A stretch of 64,000 bases of DNA from Neptuniibacter pectenicola (GCF_001597735.1 NZ_LUTS01000004.1:280750-344749); one strand, 5' to 3'; numbered from the stretch's first letter, positions 9,423 through 20,427 are shown. Numbers and translations are program-made. Notes: a model not told the origin generated them from the letters alone.

Positions 9423-10505
9423 ATGACACGCAAGTTTAATTTCAGTGCAGGACCTGCAGGTTTACCCGAAGACGTGCTAGCACAAGCACAGCAAGAGTTG
9501 TTGGATTGGCACGGCAAGGGGCTCTCTATTATGGAGATGAGTCACCGCAGCGACGAGTTTGTATCGGTGGCTGAACAAGCGGAGCAAGATCTACGCGATC
9601 TAATGGGCATTAGCTCTGCTTATAAAGTGTTATTTCTCCAAGGCGGCGCAACGTCGCAATTCTCAATGATTCCGATGAACTTATTGAGAGGCAAAACGAA
9701 CGCCGACTATATCAATACCGGTATCTGGTCGAAAAAAGCGATCAAAGAAGCGGCTCGCTACTGTGATGTCTCTATTGCAGGCAGCAGTGAAGGAAACGGC
9801 AATATTGCCGTACCGACCCAAGCCGAACTTAAGCTTAACCCTGATGCGGCTTACCTTCACTACACGCCCAATGAAACCATTGGTGGATTGGAGTATGACT
9901 ATATTCCAGAATCGGGTGATGTACCTCTCGTGGCTGATCTTTCTTCTACTATATTGTCCCGTCAGCTGGATGTGGATAAGTTTGGATTGATCTATGCGGG
10001 TGCTCAAAAGAATATAGGCCCGGCGGGTTTGACCGTTGTTATTGTTCGAGAAGATCTGCTTGGCAGTGTCGTGGCCGGTACTCCGACTATGTTTGACTAC
10101 AAAGTCCATGCGGATGCTGATTCCATGTGTAATACGCCACCTACATTTGGCTGGTACCTTGCTGGTTTGGTCTTTAAATGGCTGAAAGCGCAAGGCGGCG
10201 TTGCTGCAATGGAGAAAGCAAATCAGCGTAAGCAAGCTAAATTATATGCCGCGATTGATGCGAGCGATTTTTATGCTAATCCAATGGCGGTGGCAAACCG
10301 TTCATGGATGAATGTACCTTTTACACTGGCTGATGATGCGTTAGATGCACTTTTCTTGCAGCAGGCTGAAGAGGCCGGATTGTTGAATCTACAAGGTCAT
10401 CGCTCTGTGGGTGGAATGCGTGCAAGTATTTATAACGCCGTGCCCGAAGCCGCCGTTGATGCGCTGATTAGTTTTATGCAGCAGTTTGAAAAACAACACG
10501 CCTAA
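9423..10505 (+). CDS. serC: Phosphoserine aminotransferase SerC
   Basis: This 360-aa PLP enzyme (E. coli 362 aa) makes 3-phosphoserine for serine and also serves pyridoxine synthesis. The N-terminus RKFNFSAGPAGLPEDVL is diagnostic. GGATSQFSMIPMNLL binds the cofactor phosphate, and the PLP lysine lies in YAGAQKNIGPAG (about residue 197). HRSVGGMRASIYNA ends the fold. It opens the aromatic supraoperon: pheA follows after 27 bp. Confidence 0.97.
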   Translation: MTRKFNFSAGPAGLPEDVLAQAQQELLDWHGKGLSIMEMSHRSDEFVSVAEQAEQDLRDLMGISSAYKVLFLQGGATSQFSMIPMNLLRGKTNADYINTGIWSKKAIKEAARYCDVSIAGSSEGNGNIAVPTQAELKLNPDAAYLHYTPNETIGGLEYDYIPESGDVPLVADLSSTILSRQLDVDKFGLIYAGAQKNIGPAGLTVVIVREDLLGSVVAGTPTMFDYKVHADADSMCNTPPTFGWYLAGLVFKWLKAQGGVAAMEKANQRKQAKLYAAIDASDFYANPMAVANRSWMNVPFTLADDALDALFLQQAEEAGLLNLQGHRSVGGMRASIYNAVPEAAVDALISFMQQFEKQHA

Positions 10506-10532
10506 GATCATCACAGAATTAAGTAGAAGAGT

Positions 10533-11624
10533 ATGAGCGAACAGGAAAAAGAGCTACGTATCCTCCGTGACCAGATCGACACTATTGATGGGCAACTCCA
10601 TGAGTTGCTCAATCGTCGTGCCCGTTGTGCGCAAAGTGTGGCGGAAGTTAAACAGAAATATCAGGGTGATGTTAGCCCTGTGTTTTATCGTCCAGAACGT
10701 GAAGCTCAAGTGTTGCGGGCAGTCATGGAGCGTAATGAGGGCCCTTTAGCTGATAAAGAGGTTGCCCGCTTATTCCGTGAGATCATGTCAGTCTGTCTTG
10801 CACTGGAAGAGCCGATGCGTGTTGCTTTTTTAGGCCCAGAAGGGACCTTTACGCAACTGGCAGCTATGAAGCACTTTGGCCACTCCGCGCGTCACTTACC
10901 GATGCAATCACTGAAAGATGTTTTCCGTGAAGTACAGTCAGGGGCTGCCCATTATGGTGTTGTGCCGATTGAAAACTCAACGGAAGGCGTTGTAAGCCAT
11001 ACGCTCGATCTATTTAAGCAGTTTGACCTTAAGATCTGTGGTGAAGTAGAAGTGCCGGTGCACTTGCACCTGCTATTAAATCGAGGGGACAGCCTCGATG
11101 GCATCAGAAAAATCTACTCCCATCAGCAGTCTTTAGCGCAGAGCCGTTGTTGGCTGGATGTACGCTATCCTGATATCGAAAAAGTGGCCGTTAGCTCAAA
11201 TGCTGAGGCGGCCCGCTTAGCGGCGAAAGAGGGTAAAGGCTGTGCGGCGATTGCAGGTGATATGGCCGCTGACCTTTATGATCTAGATGCTGCCGTCAAA
11301 AATATTGAAGATCAAATCGATAACTCTACACGCTTCCTGATTATCGGCGATCAATATGTTGGCCCAAGTGGCGATGATAAAACCTCTATTTTAATCTCGG
11401 TGCCTGATACGCCGGGGGCGTTATATCAGCTGCTGGAGCCTTTCCACCGTTACGGTGTGAGTTTGACGCGTGTTGAAACCCGTTCAGCGTCAAAAAATTC
11501 ATTATTCTATATCGATTTTGTCGGCCATAACTCAGACCCCGTGGTACAGAACGCACTACAGGATCTGATAAAGAACAGTATCGAGCTTAAAGTGCTTGGG
11601 TCTTACCCCAGTGCCGTACTTTAA
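10533..11624 (+). CDS. pheA: Bifunctional chorismate mutase/prephenate dehydratase
   Basis: This 363-aa fusion has an AroQ chorismate mutase domain (about 1-90, LRDQIDTIDGQLHELLNRRA), a prephenate dehydratase domain (about 95-270, FLGPEGTFTQLAA, VVPIENSTEGVV, DNSTRFLII) and a C-terminal ACT domain. The ACT domain carries ISVPDTPGALYQLLEPF and SLTRVETRS, the phenylalanine feedback site. It converts chorismate to phenylpyruvate. No leader peptide or attenuator is visible in the 27 bp before it, so it is probably co-transcribed with serC. Confidence 0.96.
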   Translation: MSEQEKELRILRDQIDTIDGQLHELLNRRARCAQSVAEVKQKYQGDVSPVFYRPEREAQVLRAVMERNEGPLADKEVARLFREIMSVCLALEEPMRVAFLGPEGTFTQLAAMKHFGHSARHLPMQSLKDVFREVQSGAAHYGVVPIENSTEGVVSHTLDLFKQFDLKICGEVEVPVHLHLLLNRGDSLDGIRKIYSHQQSLAQSRCWLDVRYPDIEKVAVSSNAEAARLAAKEGKGCAAIAGDMAADLYDLDAAVKNIEDQIDNSTRFLIIGDQYVGPSGDDKTSILISVPDTPGALYQLLEPFHRYGVSLTRVETRSASKNSLFYIDFVGHNSDPVVQNALQDLIKNSIELKVLGSYPSAVL

Positions 11625-11668
11625 CGGGGTAGGGTCAGTCAATATATGATGCTCTCGGTCAGTGTATT

Positions 11669-12772
11669 ATGAAGTGTGATTTTATATCCTTAGCCTGTTC
11701 TGGTATTCAGGACCTTGTGCCGTATCAGCCAGGTAAACCGGTTGAGGAGCTGGAGCGAGAGCTGGGATTAACCGACGTTATCAAGCTTGCCAGTAATGAA
11801 AACCCGCTGGGGCCTTCTCCTCGTGTGTTATCTGCGATACAGCAAGGCCTGTCGGATATCACCCGCTACCCTGATGGTGGTGGCTATAGATTAAAACGCG
11901 CGCTATCGGATAAATATGCGGTTGCCGTAGACTCACTCACCTTAGGTAATGGCTCTAATGATGTTATTGACCTGATTGGTCGCGCCTACCTTGGGAGCGG
12001 TGATGAGGTTATCTATTCTGAGTTTAGCTTTGTGGCCTATTCGATTGTCACACAAGCCTCGGGTGCAACGGCGGTTGTTACGCCCGCTAAAGCATGGGGC
12101 CATGACCTAGATGCGATGCTGACGGCGATAACTGAGCGTACGCGGATTATCTTTATCGCAAACCCCAATAACCCGACCGGTACTTGGGTAACAGAACAGC
12201 AACTTACCGCCTTTTTGGATCAGGTGCCGGAGCAGGTTTTAGTGGTGCTTGATGAGGCCTATACCGAATATGTTGAGCACCCTGAGTTTCCTAATGGACT
12301 GTTACTGCTTGAGCGTTACCCTAACTTAATCGTCACACGTACCTTTTCTAAGGCGTATGGATTAGCGGGTTTGCGCGTAGGTTATGCGGTGTCTAATGTG
12401 CAGATCGCGAATATTTTAAGCCGTGTGCGCCAACCTTTTAATGTTAATAGTTTAGCGTTGTTGGCTGCCGAAGTTGCGTTAAGCGATGAGGAGTATCTTG
12501 CACAGGGCATGGCGCTTAATAAGCAAGGTATGGCCTTGTATCAACAAGCATTAACGACCATGGGGCTGAGTTATATTCCGTCTGTGGGTAACTTTATTAC
12601 CGTTGATTTTGCCATGGATGCACAGCCTATTTATCAGGCGATGTTGGAAGCGGGAGTCATTGTTAGACCGATTGCGAGTTATGGTATGCCGCAACACCTT
12701 CGCATCAGTATTGGTTTACAAGAAGAAAACGAACGCTGCTTAAACACATTAAATCGAGTGATGAATCTTTGA
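11669..12772 (+). CDS. hisC: Histidinol-phosphate/aromatic aminotransferase HisC
   Basis: This 367-aa class I/II PLP aminotransferase has KLASNENPLGPSP near residue 40. NPNNPTGT and VLDEAYTEY lie in the middle, and the PLP lysine is in TRTFSKAYGLAGLRVGYA. In this operon position the paralogue (hisC2 in Pseudomonas) is thought to serve mainly as an aromatic-amino-acid or histidinol-phosphate aminotransferase. It starts 44 bp after pheA, and its stop overlaps the possible TTG start of the next gene. Confidence 0.92.
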   Translation: MKCDFISLACSGIQDLVPYQPGKPVEELERELGLTDVIKLASNENPLGPSPRVLSAIQQGLSDITRYPDGGGYRLKRALSDKYAVAVDSLTLGNGSNDVIDLIGRAYLGSGDEVIYSEFSFVAYSIVTQASGATAVVTPAKAWGHDLDAMLTAITERTRIIFIANPNNPTGTWVTEQQLTAFLDQVPEQVLVVLDEAYTEYVEHPEFPNGLLLLERYPNLIVTRTFSKAYGLAGLRVGYAVSNVQIANILSRVRQPFNVNSLALLAAEVALSDEEYLAQGMALNKQGMALYQQALTTMGLSYIPSVGNFITVDFAMDAQPIYQAMLEAGVIVRPIASYGMPQHLRISIGLQEENERCLNTLNRVMNL

Positions 12773-14985
12773 GTATGAGTATCAAGAAAACCCTCATTAT
12801 CGGCTTAGGCTTGATTGGTGGGTCATTGGCGAAGGCGCTCAAAATGAATCGTCAATGCGGCCAAATTATAGGGTTCGATCGGAATAGTGACGAAGTCAAA
12901 ATAGGTTTGGAAACCGGCGTTATTGATGTGGCGGCCGAGAATTTAGTTGAAGCCGCATCCCAAGCTGATTTGATCGTGTTAGCGGTTCCAGTTAAGGCGA
13001 TGGAGAAGGTGCTCGTTGATATTGCACCGTTTATAGCAGAAAACACCCTGATAACCGATGTAGGGAGTACCAAAGGGAATGTTGTTGAGGCCGCACGGCG
13101 TGTTTTCTCAACGATGCCTTCAGGTTTTGTGCCTGGACATCCTATCGCAGGCTCTGAGAAAAGTGGCGTCGTGGCAGCGGATGAGACACTTTTTGTAAAT
13201 CATAACGTTATTCTTACGCCTTTAGCAGAATCTTCATCTAAGGCGGTTATCCTGTTGACGAAGATGTGGGAATCCACCGGTGCTGAGGTACTCGTCATGG
13301 CGGTTGATAAACATGATGAGGTCTTAGCTGCAACAAGCCATCTTCCGCATATGCTTGCGTTTTCACTTGTGGATACTTTGGCGCAAGAACAAGATAACAA
13401 TACAGATATTTTTCGTTACGCCGCGGGTGGGTTTCGAGATTTTACCCGTATAGCGGGCAGTGATCCGACCATGTGGCACGATATCTGTTTGGCAAATAAG
13501 CATGCTTTGCTTGCCCAATTAGACCGGTATACGGCGGGTTTGGCAAAGTTGAGGGCTGCAATAGAGTGTGGGGACAGTGAATCAATGCTGGGTACCTTTA
13601 CTCGAGCAAAAGCAGCAAGAGAACATTTTTCTAAAATTCTTTCGGGTACAGCATATTCACAGCATATGAGTAATCTACACGTAACCTTTCGCGCCCAGCC
13701 TGGCGGTAGCGTAAATGGAAAAATTAGAGTCCCAGGTGACAAATCCATCTCCCATCGTTCGATCATGTTGGGGTCTTTAGCTGATGGTGTAACGGAAGTA
13801 AGTGGTTTCTTAGAAGGTGAGGATAGTCTTGCGACACTTCAAGCATTCCGAGACATGGGGGTCGTTATTGAAGGCCCTGATGACGGTAATGTCACTATCT
13901 ACGGCGTAGGTGTTAACGGCTTGCAGGCGCCTCCGGGGCCGTTGTATGTAGGTAATTCAGGTACATCAATGCGTCTTTTGTCCGGCCTTTTGGCGGCACA
14001 GGCATTTGATACTGAATTAAGTGGTGATGAATCGCTCACTAAACGTCCAATGGGACGTGTGGCAGATCCTTTGCGTTTGATGGGTGCTGAGATTGAAACG
14101 GCGGAAAATGGCCGACCACCGCTTAAAATAAAAGGCGGTAAAGCACTTAAAGGTATTCATTATGATATGCCGATGGCGAGTGCTCAGGTTAAGTCCTGCC
14201 TTTTATTGGCCGGCCTTTATGCCGAGGGTGAAACCTCAGTGACTGAGCCTGCACCAACACGGGATCACACGGAGCGAATGCTCACGGGCTTTGGTTACCC
14301 TGTAGAGCAAGTAGGTGCTACCGCTAAAGTTAAATCCGGTGGCCATCTACAGGCAACGCGTATTGATGTACCAGCAGATATTTCGTCAGCTACCTTCTTC
14401 TTGGTAGCGGCGGCCATCTGCCCAGATTCCGATCTAACCATTGCGCATGTGGGTATCAACCCAACCCGTATTGGCATTATCAATATCTTACGGTTAATGG
14501 GTGCAAACCTAGAACTGCTCAATGAGCGTGAAGTGGGTGGTGAGCCTGTCGCGGATATTCGGGTGCGTTATGCACCGTTGAAAGGTATTCATGTGCCTGA
14601 AGACCAAGTGCCGTTGGCGATTGATGAGTTTCCTGCCATCTTTATTGCCGCAGTGTGTGCCGAAGGTACAACCACTGTCACGGGCGCTGAAGAGCTTCGG
14701 GTGAAGGAAAGTGATCGTATTCAAGCCATGGTTGACGGTTTAAAAACCTTAGGTGCTGATATTGAAGGTACGCCGGACGGTGCTGTGATTCAAGGCAGTC
14801 GTTTATCAGGTGGTGTTGTTGAAAGCCACGATGATCATCGTATCGCTATGGCATTCACGGTGGCTTCGCTTAGGTCGAGCGGCGAAATTACGATAAATGA
14901 TTGCGCAAATGTTGCGACTTCATTCCCCGGCTTTGTTGAGTTAGCGAAGTCTGTGGGTCTTAAGGTTGAAAAGGAGGAGGGGTGA
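12769..14985 (+). CDS. Fused prephenate dehydrogenase (TyrA) and EPSP synthase (AroA)
   Basis: This 738-aa fusion joins two aromatic-pathway enzymes. Residues about 1-295 are prephenate dehydrogenase: an NAD Rossmann motif [13 protein letters not shown], then [21 protein letters not shown] and [10 protein letters not shown]. Residues about 300-738 are EPSP synthase: [58 protein letters not shown] and [10 protein letters not shown]. The AroA half looks class II-like. The fusion is known in Pseudomonas relatives. The start is TTG 12769 or ATG 12775; neither has a strong ribosome site. Its stop overlaps the cmk start. Confidence 0.95.
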   Translation: MSMSIKKTLIIGLGLIGGSLAKALKMNRQCGQIIGFDRNSDEVKIGLETGVIDVAAENLVEAASQADLIVLAVPVKAMEKVLVDIAPFIAENTLITDVGSTKGNVVEAARRVFSTMPSGFVPGHPIAGSEKSGVVAADETLFVNHNVILTPLAESSSKAVILLTKMWESTGAEVLVMAVDKHDEVLAATSHLPHMLAFSLVDTLAQEQDNNTDIFRYAAGGFRDFTRIAGSDPTMWHDICLANKHALLAQLDRYTAGLAKLRAAIECGDSESMLGTFTRAKAAREHFSKILSGTAYSQHMSNLHVTFRAQPGGSVNGKIRVPGDKSISHRSIMLGSLADGVTEVSGFLEGEDSLATLQAFRDMGVVIEGPDDGNVTIYGVGVNGLQAPPGPLYVGNSGTSMRLLSGLLAAQAFDTELSGDESLTKRPMGRVADPLRLMGAEIETAENGRPPLKIKGGKALKGIHYDMPMASAQVKSCLLLAGLYAEGETSVTEPAPTRDHTERMLTGFGYPVEQVGATAKVKSGGHLQATRIDVPADISSATFFLVAAAICPDSDLTIAHVGINPTRIGIINILRLMGANLELLNEREVGGEPVADIRVRYAPLKGIHVPEDQVPLAIDEFPAIFIAAVCAEGTTTVTGAEELRVKESDRIQAMVDGLKTLGADIEGTPDGAVIQGSRLSGGVVESHDDHRIAMAFTVASLRSSGEITINDCANVATSFPGFVELAKSVGLKVEKEEG

Positions 14986-15671
14986 TGTCTAATCGACAGG
15001 TACCCGTCATTACCATCGATGGTCCAAGCGGATCAGGTAAGGGAACTATCTGCCAATTATTGGCGCGCGAATTAGGTTGGGAGCTGCTTGATAGTGGTGC
15101 CCTTTACCGTTTAGTGGGTTTAGCAGCACGTCATCACGGCGTAGAGCTGGATAATGAAGAAGCGTTGGTCGTGTTGGCCGCGCATCTGGATGTTCAGTTT
15201 GTTGCACGTACGGATAACAGTGTTCAGATTATTTTAGAAGGTGAAGAAGTTACCGATGCCATTCGAACCGAAGTGGTAGGTAAAGACGCCTCTATCGTCG
15301 CGGCTATTCCCGCGGTACGTGACGCTTTATTAGAGCGGCAGCGTGCGTTTGCTGAACCTCCGGGTCTGATTGCTGACGGCCGAGATATGGGGACCGTTGT
15401 TTTTCCGGACGCTGCTTTAAAAATATATCTGGATGCTAGTGCTGAAGAGCGTGCATCACGCCGGTATAACCAGTTGATAAACAAGGGGCTCGGTGCTAGT
15501 CTTCAAGCTATATTAGAGGATATTCAAGCACGGGATGATCGTGATATGAACCGTGCTGTTGCTCCTCTCAAGCCTGCGGCGGACGCTGTAATTCTAGATA
15601 CGACAACAATGTCTATCAAAGAAGTGCTGGCCGCTGTAATGGATGATGCGAGGCATAAAGGGCTTCGCTGA
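14985..15671 (+). CDS. cmk: Cytidylate kinase
   Basis: This 228-aa NMP kinase phosphorylates CMP/dCMP. The P-loop is [17 protein letters not shown] at about 10-26. [30 protein letters not shown] and [12 protein letters not shown] (lid) follow. I chose the ATG at 14985, which overlaps the preceding stop (TGATG) and has a strong AAGGAGGAGG 4 nt upstream; a GTG one codon earlier is also possible. The arrangement aroA-cmk-rpsA is conserved in gammaproteobacteria. Confidence 0.96.
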   Translation: MSNRQVPVITIDGPSGSGKGTICQLLARELGWELLDSGALYRLVGLAARHHGVELDNEEALVVLAAHLDVQFVARTDNSVQIILEGEEVTDAIRTEVVGKDASIVAAIPAVRDALLERQRAFAEPPGLIADGRDMGTVVFPDAALKIYLDASAEERASRRYNQLINKGLGASLQAILEDIQARDDRDMNRAVAPLKPAADAVILDTTTMSIKEVLAAVMDDARHKGLR

Positions 15672-15697
15672 GCGATTAAATGCGGGATGTAATAGAT

Positions 15698-17392
15698 ATG
15701 AGCGAGAGCTTTGCTGAGCTGTTTGAAGAAAGTCTTCAAGAATTAGAAATGGCACCCGGTGCAATAGTCACGGGAATAGTAATGGCTATTGAGGATGACT
15801 TTGTCATTGTCAATGCAGGTCTCAAATCTGAAGGTGTCATCCCGCGTGCGGAGTTCTTTGACGAGAACGGCAAACTGAGTGTTGAGGTAGGGTCCGAAGT
15901 TAAAGTCGCACTTGAGGCGATGGAAGATGGCTTCGGCACTACACAGCTGTCGCGCGAAAAAGCGAAACGCGCTGAAATCTGGCTTGAGCTTGAAAAGTCT
16001 TTCGAAAATGATGAGATCGTCCGTGGCCGTATTACTGGTAAAGTTAGGGGCGGTTTCACTGTAGATGTCAACACGATCCATGCTTTTCTGCCCGGCTCGT
16101 TAGTTGATGTTCGTCCTGTAAGAGATACCTCTCATCTTGAATCCCAAGAGCTAGAATTTAAGCTTGTTAAGCTTGATATCAAGCGTAACAACATTGTTGT
16201 GTCTCGCCGTGCTGTACTGGAAGCGGCGTACAATATCGAACGGGATCAGCTACTTGCCAACATGGAAGAGGGGCAAGTGATCAAAGGTATTGTTAAAAAT
16301 ATTACAGACTATGGTGCCTTTATTGATTTGGGCGGCATCGATGGACTGCTGCATATTACCGATATTGCGTGGAAGCGTGTTAAACACCCAAGCGAAACCT
16401 TAACTGTTGGGCAAGAGCTTGATGTAAAAGTGCTACGCTTTGATAAAGAGAAAAGCCGTGTATCACTCGGTTTGAAACAGCTTAGTGATGATCCATGGAC
16501 TCAGCTGATCTCTAACTACACTGTCGGAATGAAGGTGAAAGCCCGTGTCACTAATTTGACCGATTATGGCTGTTTCGCTGAAGTTGAAAATGGTATTGAA
16601 GGTTTAATCCATGTTTCTGAGATGGATTGGACCAATAAAAATGTTCACCCATCGAAAATGGTTCAGGTGGGAGACGAAGTCGATGTGATGTTATTAGACA
16701 TCGATAAAGAAAAACGCCGTATATCGCTAGGGATGAAACAGTGTAAACAGAATCCTTGGTTAGCTTTTGCTGAAACTTACGCTAAAGGCGACCGTCTCAG
16801 CGGAAAAATTCGATCCATTACCGATTTTGGTATATTTATCGGCCTTGAGGGTGGTATCGATGGTTTAGTTCATCTCTCTGATCTTTCGTGGGATGAAAAT
16901 GACAAAGATGCCGTTAAGCGATATAAAAAAGGTGATGAGGTCGATGCAGCTGTGCTTTCAGTGGATGCTGAAAGAGAGCGTATTGCGCTAGGTATTAAGC
17001 AGTTAGATGCTGATCCTTTCGGCAATTTTAGTGCAGGTAAGAGCAAAGGCACTGTTGTTAAAGGCACCGTTTCAGAGGTTAATGACAAAGTCTTAATTGT
17101 CACCTTAGCTGAGGGTGTTAACGGAACGATCAAAATTGCTGAGGCGTCCCGTGATCGTATTGAAAAGCTCAGCGATCATTTCAAGGTCGGTGATGAGGTT
17201 GAGGCCGTAATCACAAATATCGATAACCGCAATCGGGCTATCGTGCTGTCAATTAAGCAGTTAGAAATACAGCAAGAGAAGAAAGTATTAGACAATGTCA
17301 GCCAACAGTCTGAAACTCGGCTATCGGGTCCGACAACGATTGGTGACCTGATCAAAGCACAGATGAATAAAGTCGACTCAGACTCAGAGTAA
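15698..17392 (+). CDS. rpsA: 30S ribosomal protein S1
   Basis: This 564-aa protein has six S1 (OB-fold) repeats. Repeats 3-6 show the mRNA-binding signature, for example [40 protein letters not shown] and [20 protein letters not shown]. The first two anchor S1 to the ribosome through S2. I chose the ATG at 15698, giving [13 protein letters not shown] as in other S1 proteins, instead of an ATG six codons earlier. The gene follows cmk by 26 bp and precedes ihfB, a highly conserved order. Confidence 0.97.
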   Translation: MSESFAELFEESLQELEMAPGAIVTGIVMAIEDDFVIVNAGLKSEGVIPRAEFFDENGKLSVEVGSEVKVALEAMEDGFGTTQLSREKAKRAEIWLELEKSFENDEIVRGRITGKVRGGFTVDVNTIHAFLPGSLVDVRPVRDTSHLESQELEFKLVKLDIKRNNIVVSRRAVLEAAYNIERDQLLANMEEGQVIKGIVKNITDYGAFIDLGGIDGLLHITDIAWKRVKHPSETLTVGQELDVKVLRFDKEKSRVSLGLKQLSDDPWTQLISNYTVGMKVKARVTNLTDYGCFAEVENGIEGLIHVSEMDWTNKNVHPSKMVQVGDEVDVMLLDIDKEKRRISLGMKQCKQNPWLAFAETYAKGDRLSGKIRSITDFGIFIGLEGGIDGLVHLSDLSWDENDKDAVKRYKKGDEVDAAVLSVDAERERIALGIKQLDADPFGNFSAGKSKGTVVKGTVSEVNDKVLIVTLAEGVNGTIKIAEASRDRIEKLSDHFKVGDEVEAVITNIDNRNRAIVLSIKQLEIQQEKKVLDNVSQQSETRLSGPTTIGDLIKAQMNKVDSDSE

Positions 17393-17433
17393 ATTCCGGT
17401 TTACGAGAAGATCAAAAGATCGAGGAACATGAT

Positions 17434-17724
17434 ATGACTAAATCTGAACTGATAGAAATACTTGTAGATCGCCATGATCAACTGTCAGTAAAAGATATTG
17501 AGCTGTCTGTAAAAACAATGCTTGATCATATGACAGAGTCTTTGTCTCAGGGTGATCGCATTGAAATCAGAGGGTTTGGTAGTTTTTCACTGCATTACCG
17601 CGCGCCACGAACAGGGCGTAACCCTAAAACGGGTGAATCTGTTGCACTGGATGCAAAATATGTCCCGCACTTTAAGCCAGGTAAAGAGCTTAGAGAGCAA
17701 GTGAATGATTCAATTCAAAAATAG
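17434..17724 (+). CDS. ihfB: Integration host factor subunit beta
   Basis: This 96-aa HU/IHF-family protein (E. coli 94 aa) has the family helix-turn-helix dimer core and the beta-arm signature [20 protein letters not shown] with the DNA-intercalating proline. TKSELIE at the start and [12 protein letters not shown] at the end are typical. With IhfA it bends DNA in replication, recombination and transcription. It follows rpsA by 41 bp, with GATCGAGGAAC upstream. Confidence 0.97.
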   Translation: MTKSELIEILVDRHDQLSVKDIELSVKTMLDHMTESLSQGDRIEIRGFGSFSLHYRAPRTGRNPKTGESVALDAKYVPHFKPGKELREQVNDSIQK

Positions 17725-17743
17725 TTACTGAGGTTGTGCGACC

Positions 17744-18049
17744 GTGCGTTTTTTAAAAACCCTAATCCTTATATTGCTCTGTTTGGCAGTGTTGCTGATT
17801 GGAATCATGTTTACGATTCACAATACAGAAAAAGTCGTTATTGATTTGGTCTTTTTCCAACTGCCAGAAGCAAGCTTGTCCATTTGGTTGATTGCGACAT
17901 TTTTGATGGGTGGTTTTATCGGTGTCACGTTAAGCGTTATGACAGTTTGGATGCTAAAAACCCGTTTAGGTTCTGCTCGCCGTAAAATTGCTACTACTCA
18001 GAAAGAGTTAGACCAGCTGAGAGTTTCTAACCTAAAAGATGCCGTTTAA
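17744..18049 (+). CDS. lapA: Lipopolysaccharide assembly protein LapA (YciS)
   Basis: This 101-aa protein has two transmembrane helices (about 5-22 and 42-66) and a short cytoplasmic coiled-coil tail (KIATTQKELDQLRVSN). It is a DUF1049 protein. LapA works with LapB to tune LpxC turnover and LPS synthesis. The start is GTG at 17744. It overlaps lapB by 11 bp, so they are translationally coupled. Confidence 0.9.
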   Translation: MRFLKTLILILLCLAVLLIGIMFTIHNTEKVVIDLVFFQLPEASLSIWLIATFLMGGFIGVTLSVMTVWMLKTRLGSARRKIATTQKELDQLRVSNLKDAV

Positions 18050-19241
18050 TTTAGATAGTCTATTGGGTAACTACGTCCTAATAGTACCTTTAGTCATTGC
18101 TATCGCTATTGGGTGGTTTCTAGGAAGGCGGGAGCGCCAGAGTAAAGCCTCTCGTCCGCAAACAAGCCTGAGTAGTGAATACTTTACCGGGTTAGACTAC
18201 CTGCTTAACGAAAAAGTGGATGAAGCGATTGAGAGTTTTATCCGCGCCCTCGAAATTAACTCAGATACTATCCCCGCACACCTCTCGCTCGCTAAGTTAT
18301 TTCGTCGTAAAGGCGATGTGGATCGGGCGATTCAAATTCATCAGAAACTATTAGCGCGGCCAGACCTGACACGGTCCGATTTTATGCGGATTCAGATGGC
18401 GTTAGCGCGAGATTACTATGCGGTAGGGTTATTAGATCGCGCAGAAAACCTGCTGCAAGAGATCATCAAATCCGGATCAACAAAAAGTATCCGGCATAGC
18501 GCATTACGTCTGTTGATAAAGCTCTATGAAAAAGAGGGCGAGTGGGAGCAGGCTTTAAATACGGCACAGCAGCTGGATGTTGAGGAACGAAAAAGTATTG
18601 CGACCGAGTTAGCGCATTACTGCTGTGAACTGGCAGAACAGGCGATAGCGGCGAAGAAGCACAGCTTATCCGTGAGTTATTTAAAGCGTGCAGAACAGTT
18701 TGAAACGGATAATGTGCGGGTCTGCTTTATGTTGGCGCGTGTCGCGATGGCGGCTGGTCAATGGAAAGCGGCGATCAAGCAGCTTAAAGCGATCGCTAAG
18801 TTAGATAAGCTGTTTGTATCGGAGGCGATTCCGCTACTGGGCGAGTGTTATGCCCAGCTGAATAATCAACGGGAATACACCGAGTATCTGCGTACGTGCT
18901 TAGCACAGGCGCCGTCTACAACTGCGATTATTGCCTTAGCGGAACAGATACGCGCCGATCGTGGTATCTATGCGGCAGGCAGTTTCATTACTGAAGAATT
19001 AAAACGTCGCCCTTCAATAAAAGGGTTTAATAGCTTAATCGATCTTCATATAGAATACGGCTCAGAAAGTGCCAAGGATAGCTTAACTGTTTTACGCGGC
19101 TTAACAGGGCAGTTAGAACTGTCTAAACCGGTTTATCGTTGTAACAGTTGCGGTTTTTCAGGCCGTTCGCTGCTTTGGCAATGCCCATCCTGTAAAAGCT
19201 GGGGTACAACAAAGCCTATCCAAGGGCTCGAAGGCGAATAA
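18039..19241 (+). CDS. lapB: Lipopolysaccharide assembly protein LapB (YciM)
   Basis: This 400-aa protein (E. coli 389 aa) has one N-terminal membrane anchor (about 12-28) and then cytoplasmic TPR repeats (about 48-350). A C-terminal rubredoxin-like metal site follows: YRCNSCGFSGRSLLWQCPSC has four cysteines in two CxxC pairs. LapB presents LpxC to FtsH and coordinates LPS assembly. All four metal cysteines are present. It overlaps lapA and precedes pyrF by 19 bp. Confidence 0.95.
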   Translation: MPFNLDSLLGNYVLIVPLVIAIAIGWFLGRRERQSKASRPQTSLSSEYFTGLDYLLNEKVDEAIESFIRALEINSDTIPAHLSLAKLFRRKGDVDRAIQIHQKLLARPDLTRSDFMRIQMALARDYYAVGLLDRAENLLQEIIKSGSTKSIRHSALRLLIKLYEKEGEWEQALNTAQQLDVEERKSIATELAHYCCELAEQAIAAKKHSLSVSYLKRAEQFETDNVRVCFMLARVAMAAGQWKAAIKQLKAIAKLDKLFVSEAIPLLGECYAQLNNQREYTEYLRTCLAQAPSTTAIIALAEQIRADRGIYAAGSFITEELKRRPSIKGFNSLIDLHIEYGSESAKDSLTVLRGLTGQLELSKPVYRCNSCGFSGRSLLWQCPSCKSWGTTKPIQGLEGE

Positions 19242-19260
19242 CAAACTTTAGAGAATAGAT

Positions 19261-19971
19261 ATGTCAGTAGATAAAAAACGCGTCATCGTTGCGCTAGATT
19301 ACCCTGATCAGCAGCAAGCACTGGCGATGGCTAAGCAGCTTGATCCCCAGCGTTGTCGCGTTAAGGTGGGTAAAGAGCTGTTTACCCGTTGCGGTCCTGG
19401 GATTGTTGAAGCGCTTCAAAGCCAAGGGTTTGAAGTGTTTTTAGATCTTAAGTTTCATGATATTCCAAACACAACGGCGAAAGCGGTTAGAGCCGCAGCG
19501 GAGTTGGGTGTATGGATGGTCAATGTGCATGCATCGGGTGGTCGTAAAATGATGGAAGCGGCACGTAATGAGCTTGAGCAAGTTAACGGTAGTAATACCT
19601 TATTAATTGCTGTGACCATTTTAACCAGTATGGAGCGTTCGGACCTGCAGGAAATCGGTTTAGATATCGATCCACTAGAGCAAGTGAAGCGACTTGCGGC
19701 ATTAACTGAACGGAGCGGTTTGCACGGTGTGGTTTGCTCTGCGCAGGAAGTAAAACCTCTACGTGACATTATCGCGCCAGATTTTAAGTTAGTGACGCCA
19801 GGCATTAGGCCTGCCGACGCGGATATGGGCGATCAGAAACGCATCATGACACCGTCCGCTGCTATTACTGCCGGTAGTGATTACCTTGTGATTGGCCGTC
19901 CCATTACTAAAGCGGATTCACCGATAGAATCGCTTGCTCGTATCGATGCTGAATTAAGCCCGTTGATTTAA
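19261..19971 (+). CDS. pyrF: Orotidine 5'-phosphate decarboxylase
   Basis: This 236-aa TIM-barrel enzyme makes UMP from OMP. The N-terminus [14 protein letters not shown], the active-site motif [12 protein letters not shown] (catalytic Lys and Asp, about 61-72) and the phosphate-binding TPGIRPA are all visible, as is [14 protein letters not shown]. It follows lapB, the conserved order. Confidence 0.97.
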   Translation: MSVDKKRVIVALDYPDQQQALAMAKQLDPQRCRVKVGKELFTRCGPGIVEALQSQGFEVFLDLKFHDIPNTTAKAVRAAAELGVWMVNVHASGGRKMMEAARNELEQVNGSNTLLIAVTILTSMERSDLQEIGLDIDPLEQVKRLAALTERSGLHGVVCSAQEVKPLRDIIAPDFKLVTPGIRPADADMGDQKRIMTPSAAITAGSDYLVIGRPITKADSPIESLARIDAELSPLI

Positions 19972-19994
19972 GCGTGTAAGCAGGCTATAAATAA

Positions 19995-20018
19995 GATCTG
20001 GCTAAGGATAGCCAGATC
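19995..20018. other. Stem-loop between pyrF and comEA
   Basis: GATCTGGCT pairs perfectly with AGCCAGATC across a 6-nt loop. No T tract follows on the plus strand, so it is not a classical terminator. It may protect the pyrF mRNA 3' end or terminate weakly. Confidence 0.4.
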
Positions 20019-20042
20019 ACTATCAAAAAAAGGATTTTACTA

Positions 20043-20357
20043 ATGAAATACTCTATCCAGATGAGCTCTGTATTGAGTTCTATTCGTGTACTTATTCTTG
20101 CATCTATCTGTGCATTCTCTTTTCCTACCTTTGCAGCCTCAATTGATATTAATACCGCATCGGCTGAGCAGATCTCTGACGCCTTAAAAGGCGTAGGCCC
20201 TGCAAAAGCGAAAGCGATCGTTGCATACCGAACCGAACATGGGCCTTTTATAACGGCAGATCAACTGACCGAAGTGAAAGGGATTGGGGCGGCGACCGTT
20301 GATAAAAACCGTGATGCGATTCTTATCTCTAAACCTGAGGCTAAACCGAAGAAATAG
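20043..20357 (+). CDS. comEA: ComEA-like helix-hairpin-helix DNA-binding protein
   Basis: This 104-aa exported protein has a signal peptide (about 1-31, ending TFAAS) followed by one ComEA HhH unit. IDINTASAEQISDALKGVGP and AKAIVAYR form the first hairpin, and LTEVKGIGAATVDKNRD the second. Periplasmic ComEA binds incoming DNA during natural transformation; small stand-alone homologues are common in gammaproteobacteria. No other competence gene is in the window. Confidence 0.88.
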   Translation: MKYSIQMSSVLSSIRVLILASICAFSFPTFAASIDINTASAEQISDALKGVGPAKAKAIVAYRTEHGPFITADQLTEVKGIGAATVDKNRDAILISKPEAKPKK

Positions 20358-20366
20358 CCGCCATAC

Positions 20367-20427
20367 CCTGCGAATAAGTGAGGGCCGTGCTGGATCATCT
20401 ATCTGGTAAGGTTGGCTTATTCGCAGG
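20367..20427. terminator. Inverted repeat between comEA and mak, possible terminator
   Basis: CCTGCGAATAAG at 20367-20378 is the exact reverse complement of CTTATTCGCAGG at 20416-20427, separated by 37 nt. CTTTTA follows on the plus side. It lies between convergent genes and could end comEA transcripts. The long loop lowers confidence. Confidence 0.4.

Noticed and set aside
9681..10235. 184-aa open frame on the minus strand inside serC
   Set aside because: It is a shadow of the serC coding frame, with no ribosome site and no recognisable domain.
15680..15697. Earlier ATG for rpsA
   Set aside because: It would add six residues (MRDVID) absent from S1 proteins; [13 protein letters not shown] is the conserved start.
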